From assembly GCA_046348995.1 (NCBI GenBank), contig JAXMDB010000006.1:1-64000 (forward strand): DNA of 64,000 nucleotides, read 5' to 3'. The notes below the pieces were generated by a model. It did not search any database. It was not told where the DNA came from and saw only the letters and a program-made list of their open reading frames with translations. Positions within the stretch are counted from its first letter, which is position 1, and each line of letters opens with the position of its first letter. A program made the translations under genes and the position numbers. Source of the DNA: JANNSX01 sp046348995. Lineage in GTDB: Bacteria; Pseudomonadota; Alphaproteobacteria; Rhizobiales; Hyphomicrobiaceae. Shown here piece by piece: positions 1 to 8,126 of this stretch.

Positions 1-82
1 TCGCCGTCATCCAGCCACTTTGTGCCGACATGCATGCCTGACGGCGCAGCTGGGGCAGTCTCGTCAGTTACGGAGTAGGCGG

Positions 83-1441
83 ATGGGGAGGCGAGTGAGC
101 CCGGCCGGGTTCGGCCCGTCGGGGGGCGTTTTGCTGGGGTTCGAGCGGCCAGCGCCCGCAGGCGCGGGAGGCGGGAGCGAGCCGCTGCCGCGCGCGGTTT
201 GGCGCGAGGGCGAAGGCCACTTATTGACGATTGCGCCGACGGGCGCCGGCAAGGGCACGGGCTGCATCATCCCGACGCTGCTCACCTGGGACGGACCCGC
301 GATCGTCGTCGATCCGAAGGGCGAGAATTACGCGGTGACGGCGGATCGCCGCCGCAAGCTCGGGCAGAAGGTGAAGGTGCTCGACCCGTTCGGCATCACG
401 AGCACGCTGGTCGCCGACGCGCTCAACCCGTTCGATATCCTCGCCGGCCGGGCGACCATCTCGGCCGACGATGCCGCCGTGATCGCGCGCCTCGCGGTCC
501 AAGGCTCGGCGCTGCCGCGCGACCCCTTCTGGGACGAGCGCGCGGAGACCCTGATCGCGGGGCTCATCTTGCACGTCGCGATGAGCGAGCGGCCGGATCG
601 CCGGCATCTGGGCGAGGTGCGGCGTCTCATCGAGCTCTCCGACAAGCAGCACGACAAGCTCGCGACCGAGCTCCGCCTGAGCGGCGATGCCGACATCCAG
701 GCCGCCGCCGGCATCCTCGGCATGCAGGCCTCCAACACGCGCTCCGGCATCTTGTCGACCGCGTCCTCGCACTTGAGCTTCCTGCGCGGCACGATCGTGC
801 ACGAGTCTCTGTCCCAGAGCAGCATCGACCTCGACGATGTGGTGCGCGGCGAGCCGCTGACGATCTATCTCGTGCTGCCGCCCGACCGGCTGCTCTCGCA
901 CGGCAAGCTGCTGCGGCTCTGGCTCGGCACCTTCATGACCGCGCTCGCGCGCCGCCGCCGCATCCCGGATAAACCGACGCTGCTCGTCGTCGACGAGGCG
1001 GCGCAGCTGGGACCGCTCGACGAGCTGCGTGCGGCCGTGACGCTGATGCGCGGCTATGGCGTCAAGGTGTGGAGCTTCTGGCAGGATGTGAGCCAGCTGG
1101 TGCGCACCTATCCTTCGGACTGGCAGTCGTTCCTCAACAACGCCTCGGCGATCCAGATCTTCGGCGCCAATCCGGCTCAAGTGGCGGGCGACCTCGATTT
1201 CCTCGGCTATCAAGGCCGCTCGATGCTCTCCGAGATGACGGCCGAGGAGACGCTGCTCATCGAGCGCGGCCGGCGGCTGAGGACCGTGCTCCGGCCGAGC
1301 TATCTCGACGACCCCCGGCTCGCCCCGCTCGCCAAGCGCAATCCGTTCTACCGGGGCAAGCGCGTGGTCGCGAAGCCGGTGGCGGCAATGCCGAAGCTCG
1401 GCTCGAATGTCATCGCCTTTCCCAGGGCGCGCGCGCAGTAG
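83..1441 (+). CDS. TraG/VirD4-family type IV coupling ATPase, short form
   Basis: Type IV secretion coupling proteins are ATPases that hand DNA or protein substrates to a conjugation-type channel. The Walker A motif APTGAGKGTG lies at residues 51-60, followed by the VVDPKGENY segment typical of TraG/VirD4, and a Walker B LLVVDEAAQLG lies near residue 300. The ATG at 83 is chosen because GGAG sits 7 bases upstream; an earlier ATG at 20 has no such site. The 452-residue product is shorter than the usual 600-700 residues and lacks the N-terminal transmembrane pair, so it looks soluble. No relaxase or other secretion gene is visible, although the window starts just upstream. It may be a remnant of an integrated element or a self-standing short paralogue. 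Confidence 0.85.
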   Translation: MGRRVSPAGFGPSGGVLLGFERPAPAGAGGGSEPLPRAVWREGEGHLLTIAPTGAGKGTGCIIPTLLTWDGPAIVVDPKGENYAVTADRRRKLGQKVKVLDPFGITSTLVADALNPFDILAGRATISADDAAVIARLAVQGSALPRDPFWDERAETLIAGLILHVAMSERPDRRHLGEVRRLIELSDKQHDKLATELRLSGDADIQAAAGILGMQASNTRSGILSTASSHLSFLRGTIVHESLSQSSIDLDDVVRGEPLTIYLVLPPDRLLSHGKLLRLWLGTFMTALARRRRIPDKPTLLVVDEAAQLGPLDELRAAVTLMRGYGVKVWSFWQDVSQLVRTYPSDWQSFLNNASAIQIFGANPAQVAGDLDFLGYQGRSMLSEMTAEETLLIERGRRLRTVLRPSYLDDPRLAPLAKRNPFYRGKRVVAKPVAAMPKLGSNVIAFPRARAQ

Positions 1442-1528
1442 GGTCATCTCTGCCCGCCGCTCTGCTGCCTTGTCGGGCCGCGCGCTTCCGTGTCATGACC
1501 GTCTCACCGTAGCTTGCGAGGTGACGCC

Positions 1529-2563
1529 ATGATGGTCGAGACGCTTCCCGCCCGCTGGTATGCCGACGAGACCATTCTGAAGCGCGAGCGTCAGGCGATC
1601 TTCGCCAAGAATTGGGCGCTGTTCGGGCCCGAGCACGAGGTGCGGGAGCCGGGCAGCTGGCGCTCGCAGCGCGTCAACGGCTGGTCGATCATCGTCGCGC
1701 GCGACGAGCGGGGCCGACTAAACGCCTTCCACAATGTCTGCCGGCATCGCGGCGCCGAGCTCGTCGAGGGCGAGGCTCAAGGCAGCTGCCGGCTGATCGT
1801 GTGTCCCTATCACGCCTGGAGCTTCGATCTGACCGGCGCGCTCGTCCGCACGCCCAACTTCGGCGAGGACGAGAGCTTCGACAAATCCGCGCACGGGCTG
1901 TTCCGCATCCGCGTCGACACCTGGGCCGGTTTGGTTTTCATCTGCCTCGATCCCGACGCGCCGGATCTGATGACGTGGCTCGGCGCGATCCCGGAGCTGT
2001 GCAGCCCGTTTCCGCTCGCGCCCGAGATGGAGTTTCATTCGAGCTTCGCGGTCGAGGGGGCCTGCAACTGGAAGGCCTATTGCGACAACACGGTGGAGGG
2101 CTATCACCTGCCGACCGTGCACAAGCGCCTGACGGCGGCGGTCGATCGCGACAACACCTCGATCAAGAGCTTCGACGGCGGAAGGCTCGTCGTCTTCGAC
2201 GTCACGTATCAGTCGCAAGGGTCGGACCTGCGCGGCGCCAAGGGCGTGTGGTTCTATCGCTTCCCGGGCTTCCAAGGCGTCGCAGGCCTGCGCACCTTCA
2301 AGGCCGATCGCATCGAGCCGATCGATGTGGGGCGCATGCGCTATACGGATTGGTCGTGGTTCCGCGAGCTACCGGAGGCCGAGCGTATCGACTCGATGGA
2401 GTGGTCCCGCCAGATCGCGGCGGAAGATATCGGCGTGTGCGAGACGGTGCAGCGGAACATGGCGGCGGGCGTTTATCAGACGGGCCTTCTGTCGCCGGTG
2501 CAGGAAGGCCATATCGCGCGATTGCAGCAGTTGGTGCGCGAGGCGGTGGGGGCTGTCGATTAG
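1529..2563 (+). CDS. Rieske 2Fe-2S aromatic ring-hydroxylating oxygenase, alpha subunit
   Basis: Catalytic alpha subunit of a Rieske non-heme iron oxygenase, a cytoplasmic enzyme that hydroxylates or demethylates its substrate using electrons from a separate reductase. Rieske ligands are visible as C71-R-H73 and C92-P-Y-H95. The mononuclear iron site is the D186-NTVEGYH193-LPTVH198 segment. The 344-residue length is slightly short for the family. The ATG at 1529 follows GAGGTG by 5 bases; an upstream TTG at 1514 is less likely. No ferredoxin or reductase gene lies beside it, so the electron donor must be encoded elsewhere. The substrate cannot be read from the sequence. Confidence 0.85.
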   Translation: MMVETLPARWYADETILKRERQAIFAKNWALFGPEHEVREPGSWRSQRVNGWSIIVARDERGRLNAFHNVCRHRGAELVEGEAQGSCRLIVCPYHAWSFDLTGALVRTPNFGEDESFDKSAHGLFRIRVDTWAGLVFICLDPDAPDLMTWLGAIPELCSPFPLAPEMEFHSSFAVEGACNWKAYCDNTVEGYHLPTVHKRLTAAVDRDNTSIKSFDGGRLVVFDVTYQSQGSDLRGAKGVWFYRFPGFQGVAGLRTFKADRIEPIDVGRMRYTDWSWFRELPEAERIDSMEWSRQIAAEDIGVCETVQRNMAAGVYQTGLLSPVQEGHIARLQQLVREAVGAVD

Positions 2564-2657
2564 GTCTGGCGGTAGCCTGCTTGACGTCATAGACGCAACG
2601 CGCCTCGACCGTAGCGGCGACCGGCAGGTCGCTCATTCTTTTGGCAATGATCTCTCT

Positions 2658-2724
2658 TGTGGCTGCCCCTCACCCTCTCCTCTCCCCGTAGCGGAAGCGT
2701 ACGGGCAAGTGAGGGGCAGCCACA
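2658..2724. repeat. Long REP-like hairpin with 16-bp perfect arms
   Basis: The arms TGTGGCTGCCCCTCAC (2658-2673) and its exact reverse complement (2709-2724) enclose a nested stem, CCCGTA (2685-2690) with TACGGG (2700-2705). The CTCACCC...CTCCCC composition resembles dispersed palindromic elements common between alphaproteobacterial genes. It lies 95 bases after the upstream Rieske stop and could also act as a terminator, but no U-run follows. Confidence 0.75.
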
Positions 2725-3147
2725 GGCGCAAATGCCCAAGCCGTACACGCCTCATTCACCATATCTAAGATAATCGAACCTAAAGTTATCCCCGCCTGCG
2801 CACACAGCCTCATACTGCATTCAGCCCTGCCGCCAAGGGACCGGAACGCGCGCTGGTGAGACGGTAGCAGGGAGCATCGTGGGTGCCGGACATAAGCTAT
2901 CCGGCGCTGACCTGCCGCTTGCGATGGGGAGAACCTGACGCAAGCCTACTCTCGCGGCGGATGTCCGCGAGCGGCTCTTGAAAACAAGAGTCACGGCGGC
3001 AAGCGAAGCCCGCGATGACGGCGGAGTGGTCCCGGCCACATCCGACTGAAACTTACCCAGGGCCGGCCACTCCGTCCCCTTGGACTTTATCTATGCTCTC
3101 GGGTCGCTCGCGACCGCGGAGAGGGCGGAGCGTGGCTGCGAAGGGCG

Positions 3148-3175
3148 GCAGTCGGCAATGGGCAGTCGGCAGTCG
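3148..3175. repeat. Interrupted GCAGTCG heptamer array
   Basis: Four adjacent 7-base units read GCAGTCG, GCAATGG, GCAGTCG, GCAGTCG. They are the reverse complement of the CGACTGC units at 3251-3306, so the two arrays could pair across a 75-base loop. The second unit carries the only differences. Confidence 0.8.
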
Positions 3176-3250
3176 CAACAGGTTTTAGCCCTTCGCCTTT
3201 CGCTCTTTGACAATTGAATACTGGACAGCGACTGCAAATCGCAGCGTACC

Positions 3251-3306
3251 CGACTGCCGACTGCCGACTGCCGACTGCCGACTGCCGACTGCCGACTGCC
3301 GACTGC
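3251..3306. repeat. Perfect 7-bp tandem repeat, eight copies of CGACTGC
   Basis: Eight uninterrupted copies of CGACTGC run directly up to the stop codon (3308-3310) of the reverse-strand Rieske gene. The perfect, uninterrupted state suggests recent slippage expansion. It lies 3' of the gene, so copy-number change would not alter its reading frame unless the array grew into the coding end. Confidence 0.9.
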
Positions 3307-3307
3307 C

Positions 3308-4477
3308 TCACCGCCCCTCGCTCAACCCAGCCCGCACCCAGGCATGGAAATCCGCCAGATACATCTCCTCGGGCATCAGCACGCCCTGCTTGTGCGGCAG
3401 CGCGCGGATGCCGCGCTGGTTCAGCTCGCAGGCGTCGGCGTCCTGCTCCAGCACGATCTTGGCGAAGTCGATCGCCTTGGCGACGTCGGCATTGGGATCG
3501 GCAAGCGTGGTTGCCGGGAACAGCCACTCGGCGGTGAGCTCGGTCTCCTCCGGCCCCAGCGGCCGCATCGAGACGATTCGCATGTAGTCGACGTGGCCGA
3601 CCATGAACATCGACGGCAGGCTCGTCATGTAGTGATAGGCGCCGCTGCGCTCGGCCTCCGTCAGATCAGGGAAGACGCTGCCGACCGGCCGCCCATCCAT
3701 CGTCCAGGATTGGGCGCCGCGCTTGAGCCCGCCCTTGAGCTTGGGATCGTCGGAACCCGCATGCTCGGTCCACTTCGGATCCTCACGCTCCGACGTGATG
3801 CCCCGGCCATAGATCGGAACCATGTCGCAGAGCTCGGGATGTACGCCCGGGCAGTGCAGGCACTCGTTGAAGTTCTCCCAGAAGATCTTCCAGTTGCAGG
3901 CGAGCTTGCGCGTGTAGGTGTGACCGGTGACGAGGTCCTCGATCGGCCAGTGATCGAGCCGGTCGCTGCCGCGCGCGAAGGCTTGCGAGAAGGGTGGCGT
4001 ATTCGCTGTATCGAAGCACACGAAGACGAGGCCGCGCCACTCGGTGAGCGCGACGGGATAAAGCGAAAAGTTCTTCCGGTCGAAGCCTTCCGGCGACGAC
4101 AGCGAGGGCACGCGGCGCAGATCGCCTTTGAGGTCGTAGCTCCAGGCGTGATAGGGGCAGGTGATGAGCTTGGACTTGAGCCGGCCCTCGCTTTCGCGGC
4201 AGAGCACCGATCCGCGATGCCGGCAGGTGTTGTGGAAGGCGCGGAGCGCGCCGTCCTCGTCGCGAACGATGAGCGCGGTCTGCCGGCCGATCGTGACGGA
4301 CTTGTAGCTGCCCGGCTCTTTGAGCGCAGTCGACCGGCCAGCGTAGACCCAGTTGCGATGCCAGAGCATCGCGAGGTCGCGCTCGAAGGCGGTAGCGTCA
4401 TAGTAGGCCGTGCTCGGCAGCGTGGGCTCGAGCCGTTTGAGGCCCACGAAGTCGGGCTTTACGCCATCGGCGGTCAT
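3308..4477 (-). CDS. Rieske oxygenase alpha subunit, GbcA/N-demethylase-like
   Basis: A second Rieske oxygenase alpha subunit, 389 residues. Rieske ligands are C85-R-H87 and C107-P-Y-H110, and the mononuclear iron motif is ENFNECLHCPGVH with H208 and H213. The NWKxxxENFNECLHCPxVHPEL pattern is seen in the group that contains glycine betaine and stachydrine demethylases, which remove N-methyl groups as formaldehyde. That assignment is inference, as is a link to the demethylase-type flavoenzyme at 31.5 kb. No reductase lies nearby. Its start codon is about 155 bases from the divergent P-type ATPase, and a heptamer tandem repeat abuts its stop. Confidence 0.85.
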   Translation of the reverse strand: MTADGVKPDFVGLKRLEPTLPSTAYYDATAFERDLAMLWHRNWVYAGRSTALKEPGSYKSVTIGRQTALIVRDEDGALRAFHNTCRHRGSVLCRESEGRLKSKLITCPYHAWSYDLKGDLRRVPSLSSPEGFDRKNFSLYPVALTEWRGLVFVCFDTANTPPFSQAFARGSDRLDHWPIEDLVTGHTYTRKLACNWKIFWENFNECLHCPGVHPELCDMVPIYGRGITSEREDPKWTEHAGSDDPKLKGGLKRGAQSWTMDGRPVGSVFPDLTEAERSGAYHYMTSLPSMFMVGHVDYMRIVSMRPLGPEETELTAEWLFPATTLADPNADVAKAIDFAKIVLEQDADACELNQRGIRALPHKQGVLMPEEMYLADFHAWVRAGLSEGR

Positions 4478-4632
4478 GCGTCTGCCTCCCGGGGTTGCAG
4501 GCGACTGTCAGACGAATGAGACCATGGCGCCGGTTCCGAGTCAAGCTGCGCGGCCGGGCCTTGACGCCGGTCAAGTCGAAAGGACGCCACTGTGCCCTAC
4601 TTGGAGAGCAACTTAACGAAGCGAGCAACTCA

Positions 4633-6981
4633 TTGAACAGTTTGCGGAGACCGGTCGCCCATCGGCTGGGCCACTTCACGAGGGTCGCTGGAAGCGTCAG
4701 TCCCTCCATGCTCGCTGGCATGGCGCTCAGCGGGCTTGTGCTGGGGCTGCTGCTCTGGGCGCTCGTCGATGCCACGGCGGCCCGTTGGGTTTGGGCAATC
4801 GCCACCGTTCCGGTCATCGTCGCGCTGCTCGCCTCGATCATCCGCGACTTCTTGGACGGCCGCGTCGGTGTGGATGCGATCGCGCTCGTGTCGATGACGG
4901 CGGCGCTGCTGCTCGGCGAGCCGCTCGCCGGCATCGTGGTGGCGATCATGTATGCGGGCGGCAACAGCCTCGAGGCCTATGCTGTGGCGCGGGCCGAGCG
5001 GGACTTGCGCTCGCTCGTCGATCGCGCGCCACGGACCGCACATCGCCGGAGCGCGTCGACGGTCGAGGATATTCCGGTGGAGGCGGTCACCATCGGCGAC
5101 GAGTTGCTCGTGCGCGGTGGCGAGGTGGTGCCCGTCGATGGGGTGCTCGTGGCAGCGACCGCGCTGCTCGACGAGGCGGCGGTGACGGGCGAGCCGATCC
5201 CTGTGACGCATCATCAGGGGGCGCGCATCCGCAGCGGCTCGGTCAATGCCGGCGACGCCTTCGCGATGCGGGCCTCAGCCACGGCCGGTGACAGCACCTA
5301 CGCCGGCATCGTCAAGATGGTGACGGCGGCGCAGACGGCGAAGGCGCCGTTCATCCGCATCGCCGATCGCTATGCGCTGTTGCTGTTGCCATTGACGCTG
5401 CTGGTCGCCGGAGCGGCTTGGCTGCTGTCGGGCGATCCGGTGCGCGGGCTCGCGGTGCTGGTCGCGGCGACGCCCTGTCCGCTCATTCTCGCGGCACCCG
5501 TCGCCTTCATCGCGGGTGTCAGCCAAGCCGCGCGACGCAGCATTCTCGTCAAGGGCGGGGCTGCCATCGAGGCGCTGGCAGAGACGCGAACGGTGCTCCT
5601 CGACAAGACGGGGACGCTGACGATCGGTGGCGCGCGCCTCATCTCGGTGGAGACGGCGCCGGGCGAAAGCGCCGATCGCGTGCTGCGCTTGGCGGCGTCT
5701 CTCGAGCAGGCCTCGCACAACGTCGTGGCGGCTGCGATCGTCAAGGCGGCGGCGGACAAAGGGTTGGTGCTGGCGCCGCCGGAGCAGGTGCAGGAGACGA
5801 TGGGCTCGGGCCTCCAGGGCAACGTCGAAGGACACGCCGTCGTCGTCGGCTCCTACGCGCTCGTGTGCGCCGGGCACGAGCCCGAGGCCTGGGTCGCGCA
5901 TGTGCTGCGGCGCTCGTCCTGGCGGTCGGCACTGAGCGTCTTCGTGTCGATCGACGGCACCGTCGTGGGCGCCCTGCTGCTCGGCGACGAAATTCGCCGC
6001 GAGGCGCCCCGCGCGCTGCGAGCACTCCGCCGGGCCGGCGTGTCGCGGATCGTCATGATCACGGGTGATCGCGCGGACGCCGCGGAGACAATCGGTGCGG
6101 CGCTCGATCTCGATGCGGTGCTCGCCGACCGCGTGCCGGCGGACAAGGTCGATGCGGTCGTGGTCGAAGGCCGCCGGGCGCGCACGCTCATGGTCGGCGA
6201 CGGCATCAACGATGCGCCGGCGCTGGCCGCGGCCGATGTCGGCGTCGCCATGGGCGCGCGCGGCGCCAGCGCCTCGTCGGAGGCGGCCGATGTGGTGCTC
6301 CTCGTCGACCGGCTGGATGGGGTGGCGAGTGCGGTCACGATCGCCAAGCGGACGCGCGCCATCGCGCTGCAGAGCATCGTCGTGGGGCTTGCGCTCTCCG
6401 GTGTCGCGATGGCGGCAGCGGCGGTCGGCTGGCTGTCACCAGTCGCGGGCGCGCTCTCGCAAGAGGCGATCGACGTCGCGGTCATCCTCAATGCGCTGCG
6501 TGCGCTCGTGCCAGGCGGTGGACCGATGCGCGCGCCGGCGGTCACGGCGGAGCGGGCGAGCGCGCTGCGCCTGGAGCACGAGGCGCTCGAGCAAAGCCTC
6601 GACCGGCTGCGCACCATCGCCGATGCGCTGGATAGCGCTGCGCCTGAAGCGGCGGTGGAGTTGGTGCGCGAGGCCAATGCACTCGTCGAGGCGAGCGTCG
6701 TGGCGCACGAGCGGGCCGACGAGGCGAGCGTTTATCCGAGCCTGCTGCCGGCGCTCGGCGACGACCACGGCCTCGAGGCGATGAGCCGGGCCCATCGCGA
6801 GATCCTGCATCTGGCACGGCTGCTCGACAGGCTCGCGCGGGGGCTTCAGGTCGCGGATGCCGATCGCTACCTGATCCGCGACGCGCAGCGCATCATCGAA
6901 GGAATCGAGTCGCTCGTTCGGCTGCACAACGCGCAGGAGGAGGACATCTACGAGCACGCAGGAGGACCGCGAGCCCGTTGA
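4633..6981 (+). CDS. P1B-5 heavy-metal ATPase fused to a C-terminal hemerythrin domain
   Basis: Inner-membrane ATP-driven metal exporter, 782 residues from the TTG at 4633. Motifs: TGEP in the actuator domain, the membrane metal motif TPCPL near residue 279, DKTGTLT near 324, GDGINDAP near 522, and LSQEAIDVAVILNALR in the last helix. TPCPL plus SQExxD and a hemerythrin tail are hallmarks of the P1B-5 group; Sinorhizobium Nia, the known example, moves nickel and iron. The tail from about residue 646 carries the His/Glu pattern of a di-iron HHE bundle (LEHEAL, HERADE, HREILH, HNAQEED). The usual HP motif reads HN here (SLEQASHNVV). No N-terminal metal-binding domain is present. The start is uncertain: the frame is open back to 4495 and an ATG lies at 4708. 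Confidence 0.9.
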   Translation: MNSLRRPVAHRLGHFTRVAGSVSPSMLAGMALSGLVLGLLLWALVDATAARWVWAIATVPVIVALLASIIRDFLDGRVGVDAIALVSMTAALLLGEPLAGIVVAIMYAGGNSLEAYAVARAERDLRSLVDRAPRTAHRRSASTVEDIPVEAVTIGDELLVRGGEVVPVDGVLVAATALLDEAAVTGEPIPVTHHQGARIRSGSVNAGDAFAMRASATAGDSTYAGIVKMVTAAQTAKAPFIRIADRYALLLLPLTLLVAGAAWLLSGDPVRGLAVLVAATPCPLILAAPVAFIAGVSQAARRSILVKGGAAIEALAETRTVLLDKTGTLTIGGARLISVETAPGESADRVLRLAASLEQASHNVVAAAIVKAAADKGLVLAPPEQVQETMGSGLQGNVEGHAVVVGSYALVCAGHEPEAWVAHVLRRSSWRSALSVFVSIDGTVVGALLLGDEIRREAPRALRALRRAGVSRIVMITGDRADAAETIGAALDLDAVLADRVPADKVDAVVVEGRRARTLMVGDGINDAPALAAADVGVAMGARGASASSEAADVVLLVDRLDGVASAVTIAKRTRAIALQSIVVGLALSGVAMAAAAVGWLSPVAGALSQEAIDVAVILNALRALVPGGGPMRAPAVTAERASALRLEHEALEQSLDRLRTIADALDSAAPEAAVELVREANALVEASVVAHERADEASVYPSLLPALGDDHGLEAMSRAHREILHLARLLDRLARGLQVADADRYLIRDAQRIIEGIESLVRLHNAQEEDIYEHAGGPRAR

Positions 6982-7004
6982 TGACCTCGACCACGACGGA
7001 GGCC

Positions 7005-8120
7005 TCAGGCGACGATCCCGGCTCGCGTCAGGTCGCGCACCCGCGCCCGATGCCAGCGCTCGTCACCGTATTGGGTTCTGAGGACGGTGATGCGCTTGAC
7101 GTAGCTACCGACGGCGTAGTCGGCCGTCATTGCGATGCCGCCGTGCAGCTGGATCGCCTCCTCGCCCACCTTGCGTGCGGCCGCGAAAACATGCGCGCAG
7201 CCCCGCGAAACGCGAAGAGCGCGCGTGTTGGCGTCCTCGCCCTCGATCGCCGAAACGGCTTCGAGCATCGCCGCTTCCGCTGTCTGGCAGAGCACGTACA
7301 TATCGACGAGCCGGTGCTGGAGAACCTGCAACGTCGACAGCACGACGCCGAACTGCCGGCGGGTCTTGAGATAGTCGAGCGTCATCTGGTGCAAAGTCCA
7401 CATGGCCCCGGACAGCTCGGCAGCGGCCAGAGCCGCGGCCGTATCGAGCCCGAGCGCGAAGGTCCCCGTTCCAGGGATCCGGGCGTCCGATGTCAGCGCC
7501 ACGCCTTGAAGATCGGCGTCGGCGGCCTCGCTGCCGTCCATCAAGCGATAGCCCTTGAGACTCACGCCGGGCGTGTCGCGGCGGATGAGGTAGAGTTCGG
7601 GCGCATGGTCGGGCGTCGCCCGCGCGGCCACGAGCAGGCTCTCGGCCGAAGCGCCGTACGGCACGGCGCGGAAGCGTCCATCGACCGTGAGCTTCTGCGC
7701 GCCGGCCTGCCGCGAGATCAGCACCTCCGGCCAGTCGCGGCCGATGGTGCCGGTGAGGAGTGGGAGAGCAGCGAGCTTGCCTTCGCCGATGTCGCGCAAG
7801 GTCGCGTCGGCCGCGTTGGCATGCGCCAGCGCACAGGCGCCGAAGCCGAGCACCGCGGCGAAGGGCGAGATGACGAGATGCCGGCCGAACGCCTCGGCGA
7901 TGATGGCGAGATCGGAGCGCGTGCCGCCGAGACCGTCGAGCCGCTCGGGCATGGCGAAACGCAGCCAGCCGAGGTCGGCCGCTTGCGGCCAGAGCGCCGC
8001 GTCCGCCTGGCGCTGGATCTCGGGCTTGCCCATCGGCCGGCCGATCGGATGCGATTGCGAGAGCACCTTCAGAATGCTGTCGCGGAACAGGGTCTGCTCT
8101 TCGGTGAGGACGGTGTTCAT
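7005..8120 (-). CDS. Acyl-CoA dehydrogenase, small (PimD-like) subunit
   Basis: FAD-dependent acyl-CoA dehydrogenase of 371 residues that introduces an alpha-beta double bond into an acyl-CoA. The family's C-terminal helical region is clear (RRQFGVVLSTLQVLQHRLVDM and EAIQLHGGIAMTADYAVG). The N-terminal two thirds is divergent, as in the smaller partner of two-subunit pimeloyl-CoA-type dehydrogenases. Its start lies 6 bases after the stop of the larger dehydrogenase upstream, so the two form one operon and probably one heteromeric enzyme. The true substrate (dicarboxylic, branched or steroid side-chain acyl-CoA) cannot be told. It converges with the P-type ATPase gene. Confidence 0.88.
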   Translation of the reverse strand: MNTVLTEEQTLFRDSILKVLSQSHPIGRPMGKPEIQRQADAALWPQAADLGWLRFAMPERLDGLGGTRSDLAIIAEAFGRHLVISPFAAVLGFGACALAHANAADATLRDIGEGKLAALPLLTGTIGRDWPEVLISRQAGAQKLTVDGRFRAVPYGASAESLLVAARATPDHAPELYLIRRDTPGVSLKGYRLMDGSEAADADLQGVALTSDARIPGTGTFALGLDTAAALAAAELSGAMWTLHQMTLDYLKTRRQFGVVLSTLQVLQHRLVDMYVLCQTAEAAMLEAVSAIEGEDANTRALRVSRGCAHVFAAARKVGEEAIQLHGGIAMTADYAVGSYVKRITVLRTQYGDERWHRARVRDLTRAGIVA

Positions 8121-8126
8121 GATGCG

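Larger units (their letters stand above)
2564..3250. other. Non-coding intergenic stretch
   Basis: About 740 bases separate two Rieske genes and hold no convincing gene. The stretch contains a long hairpin (2658-2724), a short GCAGTCG array (3148-3175), and an AT-richer spacer around 3177-3250 with a TTGACA hexamer at 3207-3212 but no matching -10 box. The segment 2975-3030 resembles dispersed repeats that end in ATGACGG in other alphaproteobacteria. Short open frames here show no recognisable protein features. Confidence 0.6.

Noticed and set aside
3207..3235. Promoter with TTGACA box in the spacer between heptamer arrays
   Set aside because: No -10-like hexamer occurs at suitable spacing and no gene starts downstream on that strand before the convergent Rieske gene.
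3251..3306. CRISPR array
   Set aside because: The units are 7 bases long and contiguous without spacers, so this is a simple tandem repeat.
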